From positions 1 to 63,644 of the forward strand of contig NZ_FZPC01000034.1 of NCBI RefSeq assembly GCF_900187975.1: DNA of 63,644 bases, read 5' to 3'. Positions 53,001-61,745 of this stretch are shown here, piece by piece. The translations under genes were made by a program, and so were the position numbers. Every line of letters begins with the position of its first letter. The stretch's first letter is position 1. Origin of the DNA: Pseudomonas delhiensis. GTDB lineage: Bacteria > Pseudomonadota > Gammaproteobacteria > Pseudomonadales > Pseudomonadaceae. The notes beneath the pieces are model-generated. The model was not told where the DNA came from. It was given only the letters and a program-made list of their open reading frames with translations, and made no database searches.

Positions 53001-56000
53001 AGCGGTAGCTGCCGTCGGCGTTGAGCGTCAGCCAGCCGTACTGGCCGCGCAGCTCCACGCCCAGGCTGCCGGCGCTGCCGCTGCCGGACTCGGCGCCGGT
53101 GCGCACGGCGCTGACGCTGGTGGTCTCGCCGTTGGCCGGGGCGTCGACGTCGCTGTCGTTGCCCGGCCCGGCCGGGTCGGTGAGCAGCACGTTGCCGCTG
53201 GGGTCGACGCCCGGCTGGTTGTTGTTGATGCCGCCGGCCTCCACCGCGGCGGCGCTGTCGTCGCGGGCCACGGGGTTGTCGTTCTGGCCGTGGATGACGA
53301 TCAGCAGGAAGGACGGCTCGGAGACGCCGCCCACACCGTCGGTGAGGGTGTAGGTGAAGCCCTCGAACAGGCGGTCGGTGTCCAGCCGCAGCGCCTCGAC
53401 ATCGGGGTTGGCGTTGTTCAGGGCGTAGCTGTAGGTGCCGTCGACGTTGATGGTCAGGGTGCCGTAGGTGCCGACGATGACGGTGGGGCCGGTGCTCGAC
53501 AGCGGCGTGCCGTTCACCGTGGCCACGCTGATCGGTTCGCCGTCCGGGTCGGTGGCGTTGAGGGTGATGTCGCCGCTGGGGTCGCTGCCGGGGGAGCTGT
53601 TGTTCACCCCGCCTTTTTCCACCGCGGTGGCCACCACCACCTGGGCCACCGGCGGGTCGTTCACCCCGCGGATGGTGATGACCAGCTGGGCGCGGTCGGT
53701 GAGGCCCTCGGTGTCGGTGATCTCGTAGGTGTAGATGACCTGGATGGTCTGCCCGGCGGGCAGGTTTCGGATGGTGATGTTGTCGCTGTTGACGTCGAAG
53801 GTGAAGGAGCCGTCGGCGCCTATGGTGAGGGCGCCGAAGGAGTCCGGGTCGGTGACCTGGGCGCCGTTCTGCTCGGCGTAGGTGGCCTGGATCACGGTGC
53901 CGTTGCTGGTGGAGGTGCTGCCCGCCGCCACCAGTGTCATGCCGGGGTTGGACAGCTCGGTGGCCGAGCTGATGCCGGTGACGTGCAGGTTGGTGTTGGG
54001 CCGGTCGACGCGATCGACGTCATTGTCCACGCCGTTGCCGCCGGGCTGGGTGACCGGTCCCGGGCGGCTGGGGAAGAGGATGACGTTGCCGCTGGGGTTG
54101 CTTTCCAGCGTGGGGTCGTTGGTGGCGGCGGCCTGGGCCGAGGCCTGGTCGTCGCTGGCCACCGGGTTGTCGTGGGCGCCGTCGAGGGTGATGCGCAGCT
54201 CGGCCAGGTCGCTCAGGCCGCCGGCGTCGGTGACGCGGTAGGTGAAGTATTCGAACAGCTGGTCGCCTGGCACCAGGCGCTGCACCTCGGTGTTGTCGTT
54301 GTCCACCACGTAGGTGTAGCTGCCGTCGGCGTTGATGGTCAGGGTGCCGTAGGTGCCGGCGATGACCGCCGGGGTGCCGTCGACGACGTCGGTGATGCCG
54401 CCGGAGGCCGATTCGCGCAGGTTGCGGATGCCGGTGACGGCCTTGGTCTCGCCGTTGGCCAGGCTGTCGACGTCGGTGTCGTTGGTCAGCACGTTGCCGC
54501 TGGGGTTCACGCCCGCGGTGCCATTGTTCACCCCGCCGGCCTCCACCGCGGTGGCTTCGTCGTTGACGCCCACCGGGGTGTCGTTGGCGCCGTGGATGGT
54601 GACGGTGATGGTCGAGGTGGCCGTGGCGCCGGCGATGTCGCTGATGGTGTAGGTGAAGGTTTCCGTCAGCGTCTGCCCGGACAGCCTGAGCGCCTGCACC
54701 GCCGGGTTGTTGTTGTCGACGATGTAGGTGGTGCCGCCGGCGGCGGAAATGACCAGCGTCCCGTAGGTGCCGCCGACCAGGGTGAAGGCGTCGGCCGGCA
54801 CGCTCTGCTGGGTGCCGCCCTGGGGCCCGGCGCTGATCACCCGCAGCACGTCGTTGTTGGTGGCGATGTCGACGTCGGTGTCGTTGGTCAGCACGTTGCC
54901 GCTGGGGTTGCTGCCGGGGGTGCCGTTGTTGGTGCCGCCGGCCTCGACGGCGTCGGCCGTGTCGGGGTTGGCGACGGGGGCGTCGTTGACCGGGTCGACG
55001 ATGATCTGCACCTGGTCGGTGTCGATCAGGGCGTCCTGCGGGTTCTGCCCGGGGATGCCGTCGTTGTCCGCGTCGCCGAAGTTGCCCTGGTCGTTGGTGA
55101 CCATGGTCAGGGTTTCGCCGTCGCGGAAGGTGTTGAAGTCCTGGTTGCCCTTGTAATAGACCTGCGACAGCAGCACGTTCAGCTGCTGCAGGGTGCCGGT
55201 GAGCACCAGGGTGTTGCTGGCGCCCCCGGGCGGCGTGGCGTTCGGCGCCGGCGCCGTGGCGCTCTGCCAGAGCACGCCGTGCTGCACGCTGAGGGTGATG
55301 CTGAGGATGCCGCTGCCGGCGTCGGAGTCGGCCACGGCCAGGCCGCCCAGGTGCAGCACCGTGTCTTCCTGGCCGTGCTGCCCGGCGATGGTATTGACCG
55401 GTGCCTCGTTGATGTGCACGTAGCCGGCGTCGGCGGTGCCGCTGGCGCCTTCGCCCAGGGCGACGTTGACGCTGCCCAGGCCGCTGGCGCTGGTGCCGGT
55501 GTCGGTATCGATGCGCACGTGGAAGCGGTTGCTGGCGCTGAGCTGGAAGTTCTGCGGCACCACGATCAGGTAGTTGCCGGCCGGCAGCAGGGCGAACTCG
55601 TAGTGGCCGTTGGCGTCGGTGAGGGTGCTGAACACGCGGTCGTCGCCATTGCCGAAGACGCCGTCGGCGCCGGCCCAGGTCAGCTGCACGGTCAGCCCGG
55701 CGAAGCCGGTGCCGTCGGGCGTGGTGCTGTTGTCCGCCGACGGGGTGTCGTCCCACAGGGTGCCCTGCACCAGGCCCAGGCCGGCGCCTTCGCTGAGCAC
55801 GTAGTTGTTCAGCCCGGCGGTGCCGTCCTGGCCGGTGCGCTCGCCGTCGGCGCTGCCGCCGGTGCCGGGCAGCGAGCCGCCCCAGCCGCCGGTCTCGAAG
55901 GCGGTCGGCAGGCTGGTCCAGGTCAGCACCGCGGCGCTGGCCGCGTTGTCCGGGACCACGGTGTTGGGCACGGTGACGGTGTAGATCAGCTGCACCTTGT

Positions 56001-59000
56001 CGCCCACCGCCAGGCGGTCGAAGTCGATGGCGATGGCGCCGTTGGCGCTGACGCTGACCCCCGCCGGCAGGTTGGCCAGGTTCAGCGCCGTGCCGTTGAT
56101 CAGGATGCTCTGCACCTGGTAGTTGCTGCCGTTGGGGAACTGGTCCTGCAGGTGCACGTTGTAGGCCGGTATCTCGCCGTTCTGGGTGAAGCTCACCGAG
56201 ACCGTGGTGGTCGTGGTGCCGACGCCCGGCAGGATGTCGATGACCTGCTTTTCCAGGCCGGTGAAGCCCGGCTCCACCACGCGCTCGAAGAGGATGTCGC
56301 TCTTGCCGCGGTCGACGTCCTCGCCGGGCAGGCCGACGTGCTCGAAGGCCTGCACCCCGAGGCTGGCGGTGCTCCGGTTGCTGGCCACGTTGGTGACGCG
56401 CACGTTGAACTCCAGCACCACGCCTTCGATGTCGGCGTCGTTGGTCTCGGTGTTGGTCAGGTTGCCCAGGTTGAAGGTCGCCGTCTGGCTGCCGTCGGGG
56501 TTGGTCACGATGGTCACGCGGCTGCCGTCGAACAGGCCGCTGGGCACCACGCCGCTGAGGTCGGCGTTGAGCGGCTGGGCCACGGCGCTGTTCTGGTTGC
56601 CCTGCATCCAGATGCTGCCGCCGGTGACCAGGGTGGCGTCGCTGGACAGCCCGTTGAGGTTGCTCGACACCAGGGCGATGAGGATGTTGTTCAGGTCGGC
56701 CGGGATGAACTCCAGCCCGGCGGCCAGTTCGATGCGGATCTGGTAGTTGGGGTTGTCGCCGGTGGGCACCAGCACCGCCACGCGGTAGCGGATCACCTCG
56801 CCCACGGCCACCGTCTCGGTGATCCCGGAGGTGTCGGTGGCGCCGCTGCCGTTGGTGGGCGGCGGGGTGTCCTGCATGCCGCCGACGTGGGAGATGCGGA
56901 TGCCGTTGCTGACCGGGAAGGGCAGGATGGAGTTCAGCCGGTAGTCGTTCAGGCTGCCGCCATCGAGCAGGCCGTCGGCGCCGGTGCGTTCGCCGGCGTT
57001 GGCGCCGTCGAGGCTGGTCCACTGCACCTGGGCGACGTTGTTGAACACCGCCTGGCCGGCGGCGCTGGCGTTCACCGTGCCGCGCAGGTGCAGGACGATG
57101 CTGCCGCCCTTGGCGATGTCGATGTTGGCGCCGCTGGCGGTGACCAGCTGGCCACCCTGGATGACGAAGTCGACGCCGCCGTTGTTGGTGGCGCCCGAGT
57201 AAATGACACCGGTGATGGTCACGCCGTCCAGCTCGCCGGGCAGGGTGTCCAGCAGGCTGATGTCGAAGGCGGCATAGTCGTTGGCGCCACTGCCGTTGCG
57301 GATGGTGATGGTGAAGTCCACCACGTCGCCTTCGTCGAAGCCGCCGAAGTCGGGCGTGGTGTCGACGGTCTGGGTGACCTGCAGGGTGGGCTCGCGCAGG
57401 GTGACGGTCGGCGCGCCGCCGCTGAGGTCGACCTGGCGGTCCAGCGGCGTGGTGCCGTTGGGCGTGTCGCCGTCGGGGTCCTGGTAGTGCAGGTTGGCGC
57501 TGTTCTGCAGCGACTTGTTGGCCTGGTTGCCGATGACGTTGCTGGCCACCAGTTGCACGCGGATGACGAAAGTGTTGTTGCCGGTGTTGTTGTCCGCGCT
57601 GGTGGCGAAGGCGCTGAAGCTGAAGCGCGCGTCGACGCCGTCGGCGCCCAGGGTGCCGCCGACGCCGGCGATGCCGCTGATCACCACGTTGCCGGCGAAG
57701 TCCTGGGCCAGGCTGCCGCCGCTGCCCGCGGCGGTGAGGATCAGCTGGTAGCCCAGGCCGCCGTTGAAGCTGGTGTCCAGGCGCATGCCCGGCGGGATCA
57801 GGTCGTCGATGCTGAGGTTGCCGGTGCTGCCCTCGGGCAGGCGCACGACGATGTCGTAGAGCATGCTCTCGCCGACCACCAGGTTGCTGCCGGTGGTGTG
57901 GCTGGCGCTGGAGTCGCCGTCGTCCAGGCTGCCGCCGGCGAAGACCTTGCTGATCACCGGCGCGGCCACCTGCTGGTTGGCCAGCTCGGTGAGGTCGGCG
58001 CCGGGGAGGAAGTCGCTGCCGCCCTCGACGCTGGCGTAGTGGGACAGGCTCGCAGTGCTCTGCAGGGTGCGGTTGGCGGCCACCGCGGTGTTGACGGTGA
58101 CGTCGTAGGTGATGACGACGATGTTCTGCCCGCTGTTGTCGGCTGCGGTGCCGGCCCGCCCGGGCAGCAGCGTGGCCACGGCCCCGGCGTCGAGGAAGGT
58201 GATGGTGTTGCCCGAGACGCTGTAGTCCACGTTCAGCTGCAGCAGGGTGCCGTCGCCGCGGTAGATCTGCAGGTTGGCCGCGGCCAGGCTGCCGCCGACG
58301 AAGGCCAGGTCCGGCGGCAGGGTGATGCTGGTGACCACGTCGAAGGCGCCGCCGCCGCCGCTGTTCTCGATGGCGGTGGCCAGGCGCAGGGTGTCGCCGG
58401 CGTCGATGCCGCTGACGTCGCCGTTGATCGCCGCAAGGTCGGTGACGTTGCCGCCGAAGGGCTTGCCGCCGGTGCCCGGCGCGGTCCAGGTGCCGCTGGT
58501 GCCGGTGACCGTGCCGTTGCTGCTGGAAACCACGCCGTGCCTGATGTCCAGCACCGGCTCGGCGATGGACACCACTTCCTCCACGTCGGAGGACACCAGC
58601 GGGGTCTGGCTGATGGTGGTGGTCTGGCTGGACTGCGCCAGCACGTCCAGCGAGCGCTGGTCGGCGAAGGGCTGGTCGCCGACGCGCAGGGTGAAGGTGA
58701 CGACTATCCTGCCGCCGGCGGTCTGGCTGATCTGGTAGTCGCCGAAGTCGAACACGATGGAGTTGCCGGGGCCGGCGGACACCGTGACCGCCCGTCCCGG
58801 GTCGCTGTCGCCGGCGCCGAAGTTCCACTGGTTGAGGCCATTGCCCTGGGCCAGGGTGCCGAGGCCGCTCACGTCCAGCAGCGGCAGCGGCAGGTAGGCG
58901 GTGAGCTTGAAGTTCTCGTAGTCGCCGGTGACCAGGTCGTAGGACAGCTGGAAGGTCACCAGGTCGCCCGGGCGCAGTTCGCCGGAGGCCGGTGGGGTGC

Positions 59001-61398
59001 CGCCGTTGACCTGGACGATGTCGATGTCCACCTGGCTGGTGGCGATGGTGCTGCTGGTGCTGGAGCCGTCGCTCTGGTCGCCGCCGATGTTGACCACGTC
59101 CTCGAGCACGGTGGCGGTGACGGTGGCGTTGTTGCCGAAGCTGTCGCCTTCGTTGATCTCGCTCTGCGGGTAGGTCGAGGTGTAGGCCTGGTTGATGAAG
59201 ACGTTGTAGCTGATCACCGCGGTGGTGGCGGCGGTCTGCACGTCGTCGAAGGCCAGGTCGCCGAACAGCGCGCCGAGCAGCTCCGAGGCCTGGCGCAGCG
59301 ACTCGCCGATGTCGATGACGATGGTGGTGGTGCCGTCGGCGTTGGCGGTGGCGGTGTAGAGCAGGTTGATGGTGCCGGTGGCGCCGTTCTGGCTGACGGT
59401 CATGGTCAGCGGGCCGGTCAGCGTCTGGCCGTCGGCGAGGGTGTCGGTGATGGTGAACTGGCCTTCGCGCAGGAGGTTCTCGCCGAAGGCGAAGTAGTCC
59501 GACAGGGCCACGTTGAGCACGTAGCGCAGGGTGTCGCCCGGGCTCAGGCCGGTGGTGCCGACGTCGGTCTGCAGCACCGCCTGCTTCTGCAGGGTGATGG
59601 CCTTGGCGACGAACTCGCCGCCGGTGCCGTCGCCGGTGGCGCTGAAGTCCACGTCGGTGGCCGGCGGCGTCAGGTCGCGCGGGTCCAGCGGCGTCCACTG
59701 GCCGGTGGCGCTGGGGGCGCCGAAGTCGATGGTCACCGGGTTGCCGGTGGCGGGGTCGAGCACGGCGTTGCCGTCGGCGCCCACTTCCGGCACGTAGAAG
59801 GTGACGGTGGAGGTGGTCGGGGCGCTCAGGGTGGCGTAGGTGATGCTGTAGGAGGTGATGAAGATGCTGTCGCTGGCGATGGCCGCGGCGATCGCCGCCG
59901 GGTTGGTCAGCACGGTGCCGTCGAGCAGGGTGATGGAGGTCAGGGTGCCGCCGGCGCCGGGGGTGATGGCGGTGACCTGGACGTCGCCCGGCACGCTCTG
60001 GGTGACCACCACGTTGTGCAGCGTCTGGCCGCTGGCCGGGGTGACGGTGACCGTCTGGTTGTGGGTGAAGTTGGGGCCGGTGGCGGTCTCGCCCTCGGTC
60101 ATGTCGATGTTCTGGGTGAGTTCGACCAGGGTCGGGTGGACCAGCACCGTGTGCAGGCCGGCCTCCACCACGCTGGGGTCGACCGTGGGGTTGTTCAGCG
60201 AGTCGTTGCCGTACTCGAAGCCGCCGCGGGCGCCGATGGTCAGGTCCGGGTTGCCGCCGGTGAGGCTGGTGTCGGCCAGGTTGCTCAGCCGCGCGGTGAT
60301 CTGCAGGGAGATGGTCGGCTGGTCCTGGGTCACGCTGGCGTAAGGCACCTGCAGCACCACCATCTGGTCGCCCGGGCGCATGCCGACGCTGGCGGCGGTG
60401 ATCACCAGCGGATTGCCGTCCAGTCCCTTGGCCAGCGGGTGGGTGGCGTTGCCGTTGGCGTCGAAGGTGACGACGAAGGATTTCACCGGCTGCCCCAGGT
60501 AGGTGGCGCTGACGAAGCTGATGCCGTCGTCGCCGTCCTTGCCGGTGGCCGGCAGGAACAGGTCGACGTAGGGGGCATAGCCGACCTGGCTGGAGGCGTT
60601 GCTCAGGTCGACGGTGAAGGTGAACTGGTCGCCGATCAGCACGTCGCTGTCGGGCATGCCGATGCTCACCGTCGGCGCGGCGTCGGCCAGCAGGCCCTGG
60701 AAGCTGGCCAGGGTGCTGGCGGACAGGGCGATGCTCTTGTCCAGGTCGCCGTGGCGTACCTCCAGGTTCCAGTCGCCGCCGGCCGAGCCCGCCCCGGTGG
60801 CGTTGCTGGAGGCGCCGACGTCAGCGCCGGTCCATTGCGCCAGGCGGTCGACCAGGGCCTGGCCGGCGGAGCCGGCGCCCACGGCGCAGCCGTAGAGCTG
60901 GATGTCCGCGCCGGCCTGCAGTTCGCCGCGCCAGCCGCTCAGGGTGCTGCCGAACTGGTCGAGGTTGGCCGCGGTGAAGGTCTGGTTGCCCAGGGTGAAC
61001 TGGCCGGAGGCGCCGTGGGAGAAGATCTGGATCGAGTCGACCTTGCCCAGCTGCGCCAGGGTGGCGCTGATGGCGGCCAGGGCGTCCTGGCCGGCGTCCA
61101 CCACCAGGGTGGTGACGTTGGCGGCGAGGTTGGCGGTCAGCTGTTCGCGGTTCTCCACCCGGCTGTCCAGCACCACCAGGGTGCGCGACTGGCCCGGGGC
61201 CTTGGCTGCTGCGGCCTGGGCGTCCGGGGTGCTGGGCGTGTGGCTGGCGTCGGCCTGGCCGGCCGGGTCGGTGTCGTGGTGTTGCTGGTCGGCGGCGGAT
61301 GCGGCGGCGCCATCGAAGAGGATCCTGGGCTCCAGCGCCAGGGCCTGGCCACGGGGACGGAAAGCGGCAGCCAGGCGGCTCGGTTTCGGCATGTCCAT
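50053..61398 (-). CDS. Giant repeat adhesin (LEPR motif, DUF4347, DUF11-type and VCBS repeats)
   Basis: A 3,781-residue surface protein. The N-terminus lacks a Sec signal but has LEPRILFDGA at 22-31, a motif known from very large secreted proteins. A DUF4347 domain follows at about 75-215 (LVVLDSRVENREQL, IQIFSHGASGQFTLG, IQLYGCAVGAG). About residues 230-1870 are DUF11/isopeptide-type beta domains, then an SdrD-B-like domain (about 1870-1955: LVQGTLWDDTP, GHYEFALLPAGNYLIVVP). Eleven VCBS/cadherin-like repeats follow to about 3630. The tail is Arg/Gln-rich, with no RTX GGxGxD nonapeptides. ATG at 61398 is used; GTG 61410 and ATG 61392 are possible. First gene of the export operon. Confidence 0.9.
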   Translation of the reverse strand: MDMPKPSRLAAAFRPRGQALALEPRILFDGAAASAADQQHHDTDPAGQADASHTPSTPDAQAAAAKAPGQSRTLVVLDSRVENREQLTANLAANVTTLVVDAGQDALAAISATLAQLGKVDSIQIFSHGASGQFTLGNQTFTAANLDQFGSTLSGWRGELQAGADIQLYGCAVGAGSAGQALVDRLAQWTGADVGASSNATGAGSAGGDWNLEVRHGDLDKSIALSASTLASFQGLLADAAPTVSIGMPDSDVLIGDQFTFTVDLSNASSQVGYAPYVDLFLPATGKDGDDGISFVSATYLGQPVKSFVVTFDANGNATHPLAKGLDGNPLVITAASVGMRPGDQMVVLQVPYASVTQDQPTISLQITARLSNLADTSLTGGNPDLTIGARGGFEYGNDSLNNPTVDPSVVEAGLHTVLVHPTLVELTQNIDMTEGETATGPNFTHNQTVTVTPASGQTLHNVVVTQSVPGDVQVTAITPGAGGTLTSITLLDGTVLTNPAAIAAAIASDSIFITSYSITYATLSAPTTSTVTFYVPEVGADGNAVLDPATGNPVTIDFGAPSATGQWTPLDPRDLTPPATDVDFSATGDGTGGEFVAKAITLQKQAVLQTDVGTTGLSPGDTLRYVLNVALSDYFAFGENLLREGQFTITDTLADGQTLTGPLTMTVSQNGATGTINLLYTATANADGTTTIVIDIGESLRQASELLGALFGDLAFDDVQTAATTAVISYNVFINQAYTSTYPQSEINEGDSFGNNATVTATVLEDVVNIGGDQSDGSSTSSTIATSQVDIDIVQVNGGTPPASGELRPGDLVTFQLSYDLVTGDYENFKLTAYLPLPLLDVSGLGTLAQGNGLNQWNFGAGDSDPGRAVTVSAGPGNSIVFDFGDYQISQTAGGRIVVTFTLRVGDQPFADQRSLDVLAQSSQTTTISQTPLVSSDVEEVVSIAEPVLDIRHGVVSSSNGTVTGTSGTWTAPGTGGKPFGGNVTDLAAINGDVSGIDAGDTLRLATAIENSGGGGAFDVVTSITLPPDLAFVGGSLAAANLQIYRGDGTLLQLNVDYSVSGNTITFLDAGAVATLLPGRAGTAADNSGQNIVVITYDVTVNTAVAANRTLQSTASLSHYASVEGGSDFLPGADLTELANQQVAAPVISKVFAGGSLDDGDSSASHTTGSNLVVGESMLYDIVVRLPEGSTGNLSIDDLIPPGMRLDTSFNGGLGYQLILTAAGSGGSLAQDFAGNVVISGIAGVGGTLGADGVDARFSFSAFATSADNNTGNNTFVIRVQLVASNVIGNQANKSLQNSANLHYQDPDGDTPNGTTPLDRQVDLSGGAPTVTLREPTLQVTQTVDTTPDFGGFDEGDVVDFTITIRNGSGANDYAAFDISLLDTLPGELDGVTITGVIYSGATNNGGVDFVIQGGQLVTASGANIDIAKGGSIVLHLRGTVNASAAGQAVFNNVAQVQWTSLDGANAGERTGADGLLDGGSLNDYRLNSILPFPVSNGIRISHVGGMQDTPPPTNGSGATDTSGITETVAVGEVIRYRVAVLVPTGDNPNYQIRIELAAGLEFIPADLNNILIALVSSNLNGLSSDATLVTGGSIWMQGNQNSAVAQPLNADLSGVVPSGLFDGSRVTIVTNPDGSQTATFNLGNLTNTETNDADIEGVVLEFNVRVTNVASNRSTASLGVQAFEHVGLPGEDVDRGKSDILFERVVEPGFTGLEKQVIDILPGVGTTTTTVSVSFTQNGEIPAYNVHLQDQFPNGSNYQVQSILINGTALNLANLPAGVSVSANGAIAIDFDRLAVGDKVQLIYTVTVPNTVVPDNAASAAVLTWTSLPTAFETGGWGGSLPGTGGSADGERTGQDGTAGLNNYVLSEGAGLGLVQGTLWDDTPSADNSTTPDGTGFAGLTVQLTWAGADGVFGNGDDRVFSTLTDANGHYEFALLPAGNYLIVVPQNFQLSASNRFHVRIDTDTGTSASGLGSVNVALGEGASGTADAGYVHINEAPVNTIAGQHGQEDTVLHLGGLAVADSDAGSGILSITLSVQHGVLWQSATAPAPNATPPGGASNTLVLTGTLQQLNVLLSQVYYKGNQDFNTFRDGETLTMVTNDQGNFGDADNDGIPGQNPQDALIDTDQVQIIVDPVNDAPVANPDTADAVEAGGTNNGTPGSNPSGNVLTNDTDVDIATNNDVLRVISAGPQGGTQQSVPADAFTLVGGTYGTLVISAAGGTTYIVDNNNPAVQALRLSGQTLTETFTYTISDIAGATATSTITVTIHGANDTPVGVNDEATAVEAGGVNNGTAGVNPSGNVLTNDTDVDSLANGETKAVTGIRNLRESASGGITDVVDGTPAVIAGTYGTLTINADGSYTYVVDNDNTEVQRLVPGDQLFEYFTYRVTDAGGLSDLAELRITLDGAHDNPVASDDQASAQAAATNDPTLESNPSGNVILFPSRPGPVTQPGGNGVDNDVDRVDRPNTNLHVTGISSATELSNPGMTLVAAGSTSTSNGTVIQATYAEQNGAQVTDPDSFGALTIGADGSFTFDVNSDNITIRNLPAGQTIQVIYTYEITDTEGLTDRAQLVITIRGVNDPPVAQVVVATAVEKGGVNNSSPGSDPSGDITLNATDPDGEPISVATVNGTPLSSTGPTVIVGTYGTLTINVDGTYSYALNNANPDVEALRLDTDRLFEGFTYTLTDGVGGVSEPSFLLIVIHGQNDNPVARDDSAAAVEAGGINNNQPGVDPSGNVLLTDPAGPGNDSDVDAPANGETTSVSAVRTGAESGSGSAGSLGVELRGQYGWLTLNADGSYRYRLDNSDPRVQALRSSADQLVDTFTYTVIDTAQATDQATLTITISGANDTPVAQNDSATAIEAGGLNNGTPGSNPSGNVLGNDSDVDAGDVLSVAGFRQGVSIGTVGSAFAATYGTLTLNADGSFSYVLNNADPRVQALRTAGDTLQEVFTYTLRDLAGATTTATLTITIQGRDDNPLAVDDSAEAVEAGGVNNGTPGSNPSGNLLTNDTDVDAGDSKTVDGIRTGTEASNGTFTAVNGSQVIAGQYGVLTLGANGAFSYVLNNQDARVQALKAGETLVETFSYRMRDTAGATDVAQLTLTIRGAYDTPVANDDLDLALAAKPDISDGVDPSGNVLDNDTDVDAGDSKNVSGIRSGQESAGGALQAVNAGTSNANGTIVDGLYGQLIIGADGTYTYHVDNSNPAVQELGLLETLSDYFTYEVRDGGGLVDLAQLHIVVFGLNSPPVANPDSGDATEAGGLNNNVPGVDPGGNVLSNDTDLENDPLTVTEVRTGADTSTPPDGVVGVPLQGRYGTLTLNADGSWSYRVDNANPEVQALRIAGQTLSDVFTYTIADRWFTTSSTQLVIVIHGANDTPIARDDSAIAVEAGGVDNGTPGVNPTGNVLDNDQDVDGVANGETRQVLTVSSETGAAANAGSVLQGRYGTLLLNADGSYRYEVNNADPVVQALRTAGQTLREVFTYRMRDTAGATSDARLTVVIQGADDNPVARDDGNVASDQVVAPQASGNVLPNDSDVDGGDALTVVGVRAGAENGSGSAGAIGQALAGRYGVLTLNADGSYTYSIDMTNPEVLAAAGLGQVLQDIFTYTVADLAGATDQAQLVLTLDIASPYIEPPAGPYFGARAGDRAPPPVNLDLQPAIFVLPEVERIEQRLMQSMWHVDGNRADLFVTPEVESQSLGAGLGLVPGQYVSQAVAESRQASEREMAWILGRHGRANLSADGLLSEPSLWAPRASDLVPAEKPAQTARGFREQLRQAAQRRGSAN
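50510..54990 (-). repeat. Eleven VCBS/cadherin-like repeats within the adhesin gene
   Basis: Each unit is about 136 residues (407 bases) and runs from a DDSAxAVEAGGxNNGTPGxNPSGNVLxNDTDVD-like start (matching in pieces) through YGTLTLNADGSYxY and VQALR to TFTYTVxDxAGATxxAxLTITIxGANDxP. Units 3, 8 and 11 have lost the VEAGG start, showing divergence. Asp-rich loops suggest calcium-stabilised extension of the protein. Confidence 0.85.
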
Positions 61399-61740
61399 AC
61401 GAATACCCACATCGGAAATCGTCAGCGATCGAAAACAACGCCCGGACTTCTAACGCGAGCATTTCCTGGCCCTTAGCCTAGTCAGGAATCGTGAAGTTGC
61501 TCAGTTTTGTTACATCAATTCCTTAAGGAAGTTTCTGAGGTATATGCATTAGATGAATGAGTGCCCGTAGAAGCATTTCATGACTGAATGGTCATGTTTG
61601 CGCGCGGCCTCTAGGACGGGCCTCCCTGCCGGCCGAGGAGGGTGATGGGCGCGCCCCCGGCCTGTCTGTTTTCATTTGGCGACAAATTAAGTTAAGTGGA
61701 ATGCTTTTGAGCTAGGCTGACTCCGTTGACGCTCAGGGGG
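61399..61740 (-). promoter_or_regulatory. AT-richer upstream region of the adhesin operon
   Basis: The region upstream of the adhesin drops markedly in GC content. A perfect 12-bp palindrome TTCCTTAAGGAA lies at 61519-61530, about 120 bases before the ATG, and could be an operator. No confident -35/-10 pair was assigned. Around 61625-61672 a GC-rich imperfect hairpin is followed by TGTCTGTTTTCATTT, possibly a remnant terminator. Confidence 0.4.
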
Positions 61741-61745
61741 CGCCC

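Noticed and set aside
50510..54990. Regular repeats that might be read as a CRISPR-like array
   Set aside because: The period is about 407 bases, units are diverged and in frame, and they encode VCBS-type protein domains.
50053..61398. Classification of the adhesin as a classical RTX type I substrate
   Set aside because: No GGxGxDxUx nonapeptides were found, and no ABC exporter is encoded in the operon.
50029..61476. An 11.4-kb open frame on the plus strand, antisense to the adhesin
   Set aside because: Its translation is low-complexity Val/Ala/Gly/His/Arg sequence. It mirrors codon bias of the repeat-rich, GC-rich adhesin, whose minus-strand reading shows clear domains. Absence of stops here is a by-product of third-position GC.
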